DNA of 6,229 nucleotides from Actinomycetes bacterium (GTDB taxonomy: Bacteria > Actinomycetota > Acidimicrobiia > Acidimicrobiales > Microtrichaceae): the NCBI GenBank assembly GCA_023423475.1, contig JAFAFN010000583.1, forward strand, positions 1 through 6,229. Direction: 5' to 3'. The notes under the pieces are model-generated. The model did no database searches. It saw nothing but the letters and a program-made list of their open reading frames with translations, and had not been told where the DNA came from. The first letter of the stretch is position 1. Every line of letters begins with the position of its first letter. Positions 1 through 5,053 of the stretch are shown in pieces. The translations under genes were made by a program, and so were the position numbers.

Positions 1-52
1 GAACAGCGCGACCGAACGCACCCGGGACCAGGTCGAGCAGATCGGCGACTGA
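1..52 (+). CDS. C-terminal tail of an upstream CDS (partial)
   Basis: Only the last 16 codons are in the window, read from base 2 and ending in TGA at 50-52. The tail, NSATERTRDQVEQIGD, is polar and charged. From position in a Tad locus it could be the end of a Flp-type pilin or another Tad component, but the tail is too short to assign a family. Its stop overlaps the proposed CTG start of the next gene (CTGA, 49-52), which fits the overlapping style of the rest of the operon. The frame assignment rests on the following gene starting at this stop and on the absence of a better reading. Confidence 0.5.
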   Translation, partial: NSATERTRDQVEQIGD

Positions 53-489
53 CGCCACGCACGGAGCAGTCACTCCGACGCACGGAGCAGTCACTCCGAC
101 GCACGGAGCGGGGCGCCGGGCTCCTGAGCACCGTGCTCGGCGTCGGGGTGGTGATGACGTTGCTCGGCGTCACCATCAACGTGGCCGTCGGACTCTGGAC
201 CCGGAACATGGTGGACGCCGTCGCCTACGACGCAGCGCGCGACGTGGCGACATCTCCGGCCGACGCCGACCCTGTGGCGATCCAGGCCGCAGCGATCGAC
301 CGGGCGACCGCCGCGCTCGGAACCTATGGCCGGCGCGTCCGGTTCGACTTCGAATCGAGCATGGACGGTGATGTCGTCGTGCTGCGGGTCCGAGCGCCGG
401 CGAACAACCTGTTGCCGTCGATGATCACCGGCGGCTCCGTCCTCGGCGCGACCGATCACCGCGTCGTGGTCCGTCGAGAAGCGACGTGA
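49..489 (+). CDS. TadE-like pseudopilin, probable CTG start
   Basis: Small single-pass membrane protein of the TadE type, which in Tad/Flp systems is processed like a prepilin and helps pilus assembly. Numbered from CTG-49 it has 146 residues: a basic N-terminus with two and a half RTEQSLR repeats (about 4-20), RGAG at 21-24, a hydrophobic helix (about 25-48), then YDAARDVA, typical of the family just after the helix, and a mostly beta-like extracytoplasmic part. The first ATG/GTG/TTG in frame is GTG-133, which would delete the basic N-terminus and RGAG and begin inside the helix. The frame is open upstream, and CTG-49 overlaps the preceding stop as CTGA, like the ATGA/GTGA joins elsewhere in this operon. 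The family call is firm; the start is inferred. The next gene overlaps it by 4 bp. Confidence 0.75.
   Translation: MTPRTEQSLRRTEQSLRRTERGAGLLSTVLGVGVVMTLLGVTINVAVGLWTRNMVDAVAYDAARDVATSPADADPVAIQAAAIDRATAALGTYGRRVRFDFESSMDGDVVVLRVRAPANNLLPSMITGGSVLGATDHRVVVRREAT
57..109 (+). repeat. 21-bp tandem repeat, about 2.5 copies
   Basis: Two perfect 21-bp units (57-77, 78-98) are followed by the first 11 bases of a third (99-109). In the TadE frame each unit encodes the heptapeptide RTEQSLR. Each full unit also contains the inverted repeat CGGAG-6 nt-CTCCG (62-77 and 83-98), so the RNA could form two adjacent small stem-loops. Being a multiple of three, the repeat can gain or lose copies without shifting the frame. 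Confidence 0.95.
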
Positions 490-965
490 GCGAGCGACGT
501 CCCGCGCATCGCGGCCAGCGCGGTGCGGTGGGCGGCCTCGAAGCACTCGTCATCGGGTTCCTGGTGCTCTTCGGCGGCCTCGGCCTGATCGTCAACGCCT
601 GGTCGGTCGTCGAGACACGCACGGCGCTCGATGCAGCGGCGCGGGAGTACCTGCGTTCGTACACCGAGCAGTCGAGCGCCGGCGAAGCCGAGCAGGCGGG
701 TGAACGCGCCGCCCGCGACGTGCTGCGACGACGGGGTACGCCCCTGCATCAGCTCCGCCTCACTCCGCCGGATCCGACCACGTTCGGGCCCTGCGCCCGG
801 GCCACCGTGACGCTCGCCGTCGATGTCCCCGAGCTGCGCGTGCCCTTCATCGCCGCGCTCGGCCCATCATCGGTGCAGGTCACCGCCAGCGAGCTCGTCG
901 ACGCCCACCGCGAGCTGGTCGCCGGGAACGGGCACGATCTGGACAGGACGCTCTGCGGTGGGTGA
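486..965 (+). CDS. TadE/TadF-like pseudopilin
   Basis: A 159-residue protein with a short basic leader (residues 1-13), then RGAVGGLEALVIGF, a hydrophobic helix (about 14-38) and an extracytoplasmic remainder. A glycine followed within five or six residues by a glutamate at the start of the helix is the layout of prepilin-peptidase substrates, including TadE and TadF. The region after the helix (LDAAAREYLRSYTEQ) fits the conserved post-helix stretch of TadE-like proteins. Two cysteines (near residues 99 and 157) could form a disulfide outside the membrane. GTG-486 overlaps the previous stop (GTGA), with GAGAAG just upstream as a weak ribosome site. Probably a minor pseudopilin of the Tad pilus; TadE versus TadF cannot be decided by eye. 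Confidence 0.8.
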   Translation: MSERRPAHRGQRGAVGGLEALVIGFLVLFGGLGLIVNAWSVVETRTALDAAAREYLRSYTEQSSAGEAEQAGERAARDVLRRRGTPLHQLRLTPPDPTTFGPCARATVTLAVDVPELRVPFIAALGPSSVQVTASELVDAHRELVAGNGHDLDRTLCGG

Positions 966-1443
966 CCTGACGGTGCGATGCGACACTCGGCCTGCCCTTC
1001 GCCCGCGCCGCCGTGGGGGCCATCACGCGCGTGGGGAACGCGGCACGGCGCTCATGTTGGTCCCTGCGCTGTTCCTGATCGTGATGGCACTCGCGGGGCT
1101 CGCGATCGACAGCTCAGTGCTGCACTCCGCCCACCGCAGCGTGCACCGATCCGTCTCGGGCGCAGCGGACGACGCAGCGGCGATGATCGATGAACGCCAC
1201 CTTCAGATGACCGGCGAGCTCAGGATCGATCCCGAGCGGGCGAGTCGGGTCGCCGCCGCGCAGATGCTCGCTGCTTCGCTGCCCGGCGAGCTCGTCGCGC
1301 TGCAGACACAGGTGGATCCGGGCGGCGAACGCCTGACCGTGACCGCCACGGTCATCGTCGAACGCATCTTCGTGCCCGACACCCCGGCCAGCGACGGTGC
1401 TCCCCGATTGGTGGTCTCCTCGAGCGCACGGATCGCCCCATGA
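958..1443 (+). CDS. TadG-like pilus-assembly protein (short form)
   Basis: About 161 residues. After an Arg/His-rich leader comes ERGTALMLVPALFLIVMALAGLA, the hydrophobic helix, then IDSSVLHSAHRSV and SGAADDAAAMID. This matches the RG-x-A-L-x-LVPA / AxD / AAA-x-DAA pattern of TadG N-terminal domains. Unlike TadE it has no glutamate at the helix start. The C-terminal part is a small beta-rich domain; the large von Willebrand-type region of some TadG proteins is missing, so this is a minimal version. GTG-958 is chosen because AGGA at 945-948 is correctly spaced; GTG-973 (156 residues) is the alternative. It overlaps the previous gene by 8 bp, and its stop is shared with the next start (ATGA, 1440-1443). 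Likely acts at the membrane in pilus assembly or anchoring. Confidence 0.78.
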   Translation: MGDLTVRCDTRPALRPRRRGGHHARGERGTALMLVPALFLIVMALAGLAIDSSVLHSAHRSVHRSVSGAADDAAAMIDERHLQMTGELRIDPERASRVAAAQMLAASLPGELVALQTQVDPGGERLTVTATVIVERIFVPDTPASDGAPRLVVSSSARIAP

Positions 1444-2684
1444 CCGACGACCGCTCGGCCGAGCACCGTCCGATCGGCCGAGGCATGTGGCCCGAGGACC
1501 TGCAGATCACGCTCGACCCGCCCCCTGGGTGGGCGACGGATGACGACCACCTCTCGGGGCGACGACCGCCGCGGCGGGCGGGCGAGCACGTCGTGAAGTC
1601 GGCTTCGGGCAGGGACCGGTCGAGGCTTCGTCACGAAGCGGATCTCCTGGGGCGACTCGAGGGAGCGAGCGTCGTCGAGCTGGTGGAGCTGCGCGAGCTC
1701 GATGAGCAGACCGAGCTCGTGACCGTCGACGCCGGCTCACGGAGCCTGGCAGATCTCGACCTCGGGACCGCCGAGCTGTCACTGCGGGCCTTGCAGCGCG
1801 CCGTCGAATCGATCGCCGATCTCCACCGCCGTGGCTGGACCCACGGCGCGGTCTGCGGCGAGCACGCCGTGGTCAACGCCCGGGGATCGGTGCGACTCTG
1901 CTCACTCGGCACCGCTCGGCCGATCGGCACGGGGTCGACCGAGGTCGACGACGACCTCCGAGGACTGCTCGCCATCGTCGAGGGCGTCGCTGCGGCAACC
2001 CCTGACGTCCGCGGCGTCACCGACCGGCTCCACGCCCGCTCCCGGGCACGTGCGCTCCGACACCTGGCGACGACGGCGCGGGCTCGACTCGCTGGCGGCG
2101 AGCTGGACGCGGGGCAGCTCGCCACCTCGTTGCGCGAGCTGCGCCGCCGGTCCGCAGGCGACGGTCTCCGTCCGTCACGCCGCGCCGTCGCGATCGTGCT
2201 CGCCGCCATGGCCATCGCCACGCTGATCTGGTGGACGTGGTTCGACCGATCGGTTCCGGACACGGCCCAGGTGTCGACCACGTCCGCTCCGTCGAGTCCG
2301 GCGAGCACCATGACGGCCGTCGACCGGTCGTCGTGCATCGGAGCACGGGTCGACGTCGACGGCGACGGCTGCGACGACGACGTGCACGTCGACGGCGAGG
2401 TCGTCGAGGTGGCCGGCTCGAGGTATGCCCTCGGCATCGCCGGCGACGTCGCTGCGGTCGGCGACTGGAACTGCGACGGCCTGGCCACCGCGCGCCTGTT
2501 GCGCATCACGACCGGCGAGGTCTTCGAGTTCCCGAACTGGGCGACATCGGATGCCGACGAGTCGGGAGAACTGATCGGCGTCGTCGACGGCGCCCTGGGG
2601 GCCGTCCGTGGCGACGACCCCGACGAGATCGGGTGCGACGTCTTCTACGTCGTCGGACCCGACGGCACGAAGGAACGCCTGTGA
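1440..2684 (+). CDS. Pseudokinase-TM-FG-GAP-like membrane protein
   Basis: 414 residues in three parts. Residues about 48-235 read as a degenerate Ser/Thr kinase fold: VVK (K53, glycine-strand lysine), RHEADLL (E66, helix C), DLHRRGWTHGAVCGEHAVV (128-145, where the catalytic loop should be) and VRLCSLGTAR (151-160, where DFG should be), then an acidic DDDLRGLLAIV stretch. HRD is HGA and DFG is SLG, so both catalytic aspartates are gone, and there is no glycine-rich loop. A single TM helix follows (about 248-268), then a Ser/Thr/Pro linker. The ectodomain (about 297-414) has DVDGDGCDD (305-313) and GDWNCDG (341-347), resembling calcium-binding FG-GAP/VCBS repeats, and four cysteines (299, 311, 345, 399). 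It lies within the overlapping Tad-like operon. The kinase relationship is inferred from motif order and is less certain than the topology. A scaffold or sensor role is a guess. Confidence 0.72.
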   Translation: MTDDRSAEHRPIGRGMWPEDLQITLDPPPGWATDDDHLSGRRPPRRAGEHVVKSASGRDRSRLRHEADLLGRLEGASVVELVELRELDEQTELVTVDAGSRSLADLDLGTAELSLRALQRAVESIADLHRRGWTHGAVCGEHAVVNARGSVRLCSLGTARPIGTGSTEVDDDLRGLLAIVEGVAAATPDVRGVTDRLHARSRARALRHLATTARARLAGGELDAGQLATSLRELRRRSAGDGLRPSRRAVAIVLAAMAIATLIWWTWFDRSVPDTAQVSTTSAPSSPASTMTAVDRSSCIGARVDVDGDGCDDDVHVDGEVVEVAGSRYALGIAGDVAAVGDWNCDGLATARLLRITTGEVFEFPNWATSDADESGELIGVVDGALGAVRGDDPDEIGCDVFYVVGPDGTKERL

Positions 2685-3520
2685 CCCTGCACCGCACGAC
2701 CCACCGTCCTCCGCTCCTGCGACCGTTCGCCGGACTCGGCGCCACGGTCACCGCCATGGTGGTGCTGTGGCGATCCGGGAACGAGCAGCGGGACCGGCCG
2801 GTGCCCTCGGACCCTCGGCGTTGGGCGGAGTGGGCGACGGGCCAGGATGCCCTCGACGTCGCGACCCAGGCAGCACGAGTGCTCACGGTCCTGCTGCTCG
2901 CCTATCTCGCCGTCGTCGCGCTCGCCCACCTCGTCGCGGCCGTGGCTCCACGTCGGGGAACCATCGGGTTGGCCCGGCTGGTGACACCCAGGTTCCTGGC
3001 GGGAAGCCTCGCGGGACTCGTCGCGCTCAGCGGCGCGTCCTCGGTCGGCGCGTCGATGACCCCAGGACGAGCCGCCGACCCGTCCCCCGGTGGGACGAAT
3101 CCGCCGGTGATGCGGCTGCTCGACGAACTGGCCCCCTCGACGTCGACGACGACGGCAACACCGCCAGCCGTCGAGACGTCGGCGCCAGCTCCCCCTCCGA
3201 CGGTCACTCCACCGACGGTCACTCCGACCGTCGGAGTGCCGAGCGACGCAGGTCCGGAGCTCGCGCCAATGCCACCCGATGTTCGCGGTCCGGCGCCAGC
3301 GGCCGTTCCGGTCGCAACGCCAGATCGTCACTCGATCCACGTCGTCGCGGTGGGCGAGCACCTGTGGTCGATCGCCGAACGTGTGCTCGTCGACCGCGGG
3401 GCGACCACCAACGACCCCGAGGTCGCTGCGTACTGGGCTCGGCTCATCGACGCGAACCGCCACCAACTCCGCGACCCGAACCTCATCCTGCCGGGCCAGC
3501 ACCTCGACCTACCGACCTGA
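2681..3520 (+). CDS. Membrane-anchored LysM-domain protein
   Basis: 279 residues. GTG-2681 overlaps the previous stop (GTGA) and has AAGGA at 2670-2674, a good ribosome site. Hydrophobic segments lie near 14-30, 66-88 and 104-124, followed by a long Pro/Thr/Ser/Ala linker (about 132-215) and a C-terminal LysM domain (217-279): VVAVGEHLWSIAERV, YWARLIDANR, DPNLILPGQHLDLP. LysM binds N-acetylglucosamine-containing glycans, so the domain probably reaches the peptidoglycan from a membrane anchor. Between the LysM halves sits an insert with TTNDPEVAAYW, common in actinobacterial versions of this domain. Its last 130 bp recur as a truncated copy at 4850-4979, so this 3' end may have been replaced during an insertion. 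In a Tad-type operon it could tie the pilus machinery to the cell wall. Confidence 0.85.
   Translation: MTLHRTTHRPPLLRPFAGLGATVTAMVVLWRSGNEQRDRPVPSDPRRWAEWATGQDALDVATQAARVLTVLLLAYLAVVALAHLVAAVAPRRGTIGLARLVTPRFLAGSLAGLVALSGASSVGASMTPGRAADPSPGGTNPPVMRLLDELAPSTSTTTATPPAVETSAPAPPPTVTPPTVTPTVGVPSDAGPELAPMPPDVRGPAPAAVPVATPDRHSIHVVAVGEHLWSIAERVLVDRGATTNDPEVAAYWARLIDANRHQLRDPNLILPGQHLDLPT
3220..3238 (+). repeat. 8-bp perfect inverted repeat in the LysM linker
   Basis: CACTCCGA-CCG-TCGGAGTG, a stem of 8 bp with a 3-nt loop, lies inside the coding sequence for the Pro/Thr linker. Just upstream CCGACGGTCACTCC occurs twice (3197-3210 and 3212-3225), encoding the repeated PPTVTP unit, and the second copy runs into the palindrome. 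It may simply result from repeat growth in a low-complexity linker. Confidence 0.85.
3391..3520 (+). repeat. Direct repeat, copy A (LysM gene 3' end)
   Basis: The final 130 bp of the LysM gene match 4850-4979 at a constant offset of 1459 bp, without gaps. Hand alignment gives 10 mismatches (3415, 3450, 3487, 3497, 3498, 3505, 3507, 3511, 3514, 3515). Only three fall in the first 106 bases, and seven cluster in the last 24. Both copies end in an in-frame TGA. Homology begins at CGACCGCGGGG and does not continue past the stop codons. Confidence 0.95.
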
Positions 3521-3583
3521 GTCGGGCGTGCTGAACAGGCTGAGGACTTGACCCATCAATACGGGCCATGGTGTTCAACCCAC

Positions 3584-3619
3584 CTCGGTATCCGAGCCAC
3601 GCACGACGGCCAGGTCGTG
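3584..3619 (+). other. Two adjacent small stem-loops after the LysM gene
   Basis: CTCGG-TAT-CCGAG (3584-3596) is followed by CACGAC-6 nt-GTCGTG (3602-3619). Both are perfect stems in the 203-bp gap between the LysM and M23 genes, about 65-100 bases after the LysM stop. Neither is followed by a T-run, so they are not classical intrinsic terminators, though high-GC actinobacteria often lack the T-run. The rest of the gap (3521-3723) shows no clear gene or convincing promoter. Confidence 0.3.
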
Positions 3620-3723
3620 GCGGCACAAACCATTGCACTCGCCATTCAATCGAGCATGTGGGTATGGTGACCGACGGAAGGGATGCTGGCCTCGAGCCGG
3701 TGATGAGCTGGGAGATTGTGAAC

Positions 3724-4677
3724 ATGAGTGGACCTCGCGTGCTCGCTCGCTCGAGCGCCGTTGCTGTCGTAATGCTGCTGGTCGCAGCGGTGGTGGGGAG
3801 CTCGGCGGCTTCCGCGGCGCCGCCGAGCATCACCGTCAAGGGCGCCCTCTACTGCGAGAACGGTCAGCCTCTCCAGGGTGTCTGGGTCGAGTCGACGGGT
3901 GGTGGAAGCCGATGGGGAACGGTGTCCGTCGGAGGCACCGCCGCTGCTGGTACTTACTCTGCGGTCGTGCGGGCGGGGCGGATCAAGCTCCACGTCGGGT
4001 GCGGCAAGAACCCGGATGGCACCTGGTTGTCGAACAATCGGACTCCGTACCAGGCGGTCTCCAAGAGCTCGATGCTGTCTGCCGCCTGCATCGAGGCCGC
4101 CGGCCCTGCAGCAGAGCGGTGCTCCTGGTGGGGAGCGACCACTTTCGTTGCGATGCCGTTCCAAGGGGCAGTCGACAGATTCCGCGTGTCCACACCCGGT
4201 TCACATGAGCTCTACTCCGCTGAAGGCGACTGGTCCACCGACATCTATGGGCTCACCGACAAGAACGGGAGGCTCATCCCTGCAGCCGTCCGACCTCGGA
4301 TCATCTCCCCCATGCTCTCGGTGCCAACGACGCTCAGAATCAACCGTGTATGGACTGGGGCGGCAGGCAAGGGCGTCGTCGTTGATGTGTTCCGGGGCAA
4401 CACAAGGATCGGTTCCGTCTCGTACGCCCACCTCGATCGTGTCCCGGCGTTCCGGCCCGGACAGGTCATCAACACATCGACGGTCCTCGGCTACCTGAGG
4501 CAATGGACATTTGTGCCGGGCGTCTGGATGGTCGACCACCCTTCGGAGGTTCACACCCACATCGAGGTTGGCACTGTCGGCGCCCCCAGGGCCTGCGCCC
4601 ACCCGCAGTCAACTGCTACGAAGCGCGACGGACGAGTGATCGGAAAGATCCGACCGGGCGTAAACGCAACCTGCTGA
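3724..4677 (+). CDS. Secreted M23-type (LytM-like) metallopeptidase
   Basis: 317 residues from ATG-3724, chosen because GGGAG at 3710-3714 is well placed and a clean signal peptide starts there: basic leader, hydrophobic core AVAVVMLLVAAVV, cleavage after about ASA-31. Residues 34-155 form a beta-rich N-terminal domain of unknown function (ALYCENGQPLQGVWVE, LHVGCGK, CSWWG). The C-terminal part resembles M23 peptidases, zinc enzymes that cut peptidoglycan cross-bridges: SHELYSAEGDWSTDIYG (H161 and D173 as candidate first ligands), YAHLDRV (H236), RPGQVI, and VHTHIEVG (H277-x-H279). The ligand set therefore looks complete, although the first motif has unusual spacing and D169 is an alternative. 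Six cysteines (44, 93, 122, 133, 291, 317) suggest disulfides. Codon use looks looser than in its neighbours (AGA, CAA, more A/T-ending codons), and it sits between direct repeats, suggesting acquisition. Confidence 0.72.
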   Translation: MSGPRVLARSSAVAVVMLLVAAVVGSSAASAAPPSITVKGALYCENGQPLQGVWVESTGGGSRWGTVSVGGTAAAGTYSAVVRAGRIKLHVGCGKNPDGTWLSNNRTPYQAVSKSSMLSAACIEAAGPAAERCSWWGATTFVAMPFQGAVDRFRVSTPGSHELYSAEGDWSTDIYGLTDKNGRLIPAAVRPRIISPMLSVPTTLRINRVWTGAAGKGVVVDVFRGNTRIGSVSYAHLDRVPAFRPGQVINTSTVLGYLRQWTFVPGVWMVDHPSEVHTHIEVGTVGAPRACAHPQSTATKRDGRVIGKIRPGVNATC

Positions 4678-4849
4678 CAAGACACGAGCGTCGGTCACCA
4701 GCTACTCATGGACGGCCGCTGGTCTACAGCAGACCCGTGTGGGCCACGTGCGATGAGCAAGGCACGAACTCTCCGAATGATACCGAGGGCAGTCCACAAC
4801 TCACCGACCTCGCCGGGAGAACACTGGACTCACGCCAGTGGCTAGCGCC
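4678..4849 (+). other. Non-coding spacer between the M23 gene and the LysM remnant
   Basis: I see no gene here. The sequence holds two compact inverted repeats: GGTCT-ACAGC-AGACC (4721-4735), 43 bases after the M23 stop, and CACTGG-7 nt-CCAGTG (4822-4840), ending nine bases before copy B begins. A frame stays open through the region into the LysM remnant, but it starts inside the M23 gene, its product has no recognisable features before the remnant, and it lacks a convincing start. Confidence 0.5.
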
Positions 4850-4979
4850 CGACCGCGGGGCGACCACCAACGATCCCGAGGTCGCTGCGTACTGGGCTCG
4901 GCTCATCGTCGCGAACCGCCACCAACTCCGCGACCCGAACCTCATACTGCCGGGCGTGCACCTGGTCCTCCCCGCCTGA
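4850..4979 (+). pseudogene. LysM 3'-end remnant (direct repeat, copy B)
   Basis: Encodes RGATTNDPEVAAYWARLI-VANRHQLRDPNLILPG-VHLVLPA then TGA: the C-terminal half of the LysM domain of the gene ending at 3520, with the reading frame kept. The N-terminal half of the domain (VGEHLWSIAERV) and everything before it are missing, so it cannot be a working LysM protein alone. Protein differences from the intact gene are D-to-V (base 4909) and changes in the last residues (GQHLDLPT versus GVHLVLPA). No start codon with a ribosome site is seen in front of it. It is best read as the stranded original 3' end of the LysM gene, or less likely as a later partial duplication. Confidence 0.8.
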
Positions 4980-5014
4980 GCAGCGGCAGCGTCGCCCCGG
5001 AACCGGCACGCGGG

Positions 5015-5041
5015 GTCGACGGACAGCGGGCCACCGTCGAC
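5015..5041 (+). promoter_or_regulatory. 8-bp inverted repeat just upstream of the YkuD gene
   Basis: GTCGACGG-11 nt-CCGTCGAC is a perfect, GC-rich stem ending 12 bases before GTG-5054 and followed by TAAGAACG. It could be an intrinsic terminator for the LysM-side transcript, without a T-run, or an operator or RNA hairpin controlling the transpeptidase gene. The sequence alone cannot decide. It is the strongest hairpin in the 74-bp gap after the LysM remnant. Confidence 0.45.
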
Positions 5042-5053
5042 TAAGAACGAGCC

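Noticed and set aside
57..109. CRISPR array
   Set aside because: The 21-bp units are directly adjacent with no spacers and lie in a coding frame.
1631..2509. Minus-strand open frame of about 290 codons opposite the pseudokinase gene
   Set aside because: Ser/Arg/Ala-rich low-complexity product; the opposite strand has overlapping gene joins, a TM helix and recognisable motifs.
2231..2680. Upstream extension of the LysM gene frame
   Set aside because: The extension is an arginine-rich frame-shifted reading of the pseudokinase gene; GTG-2681 with AAGGA and a GTGA overlap is a much better start.
3548..3668. Promoter for the M23 gene (TTGACC at 3548, TTGCAC at 3633, TATGGT at 3663)
   Set aside because: None of the -35-like and -10-like boxes are 16-18 bases apart, so no pair is convincing.
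3568..3723. Upstream extension of the M23 gene start
   Set aside because: It would put about 50 polar residues before a clean signal peptide; ATG-3724 has a good ribosome site and starts the signal peptide.
3521..4849. Insertion sequence or integron-type cassette
   Set aside because: There is no transposase, integrase, terminal inverted repeat or attC-like long imperfect palindrome; only the direct repeats support an insertion.
4503..4979. A real gene joining the spacer to the LysM remnant
   Set aside because: The frame begins as an out-of-frame reading of the M23 gene, has no plausible start or ribosome site near the remnant, and encodes only half a LysM domain.
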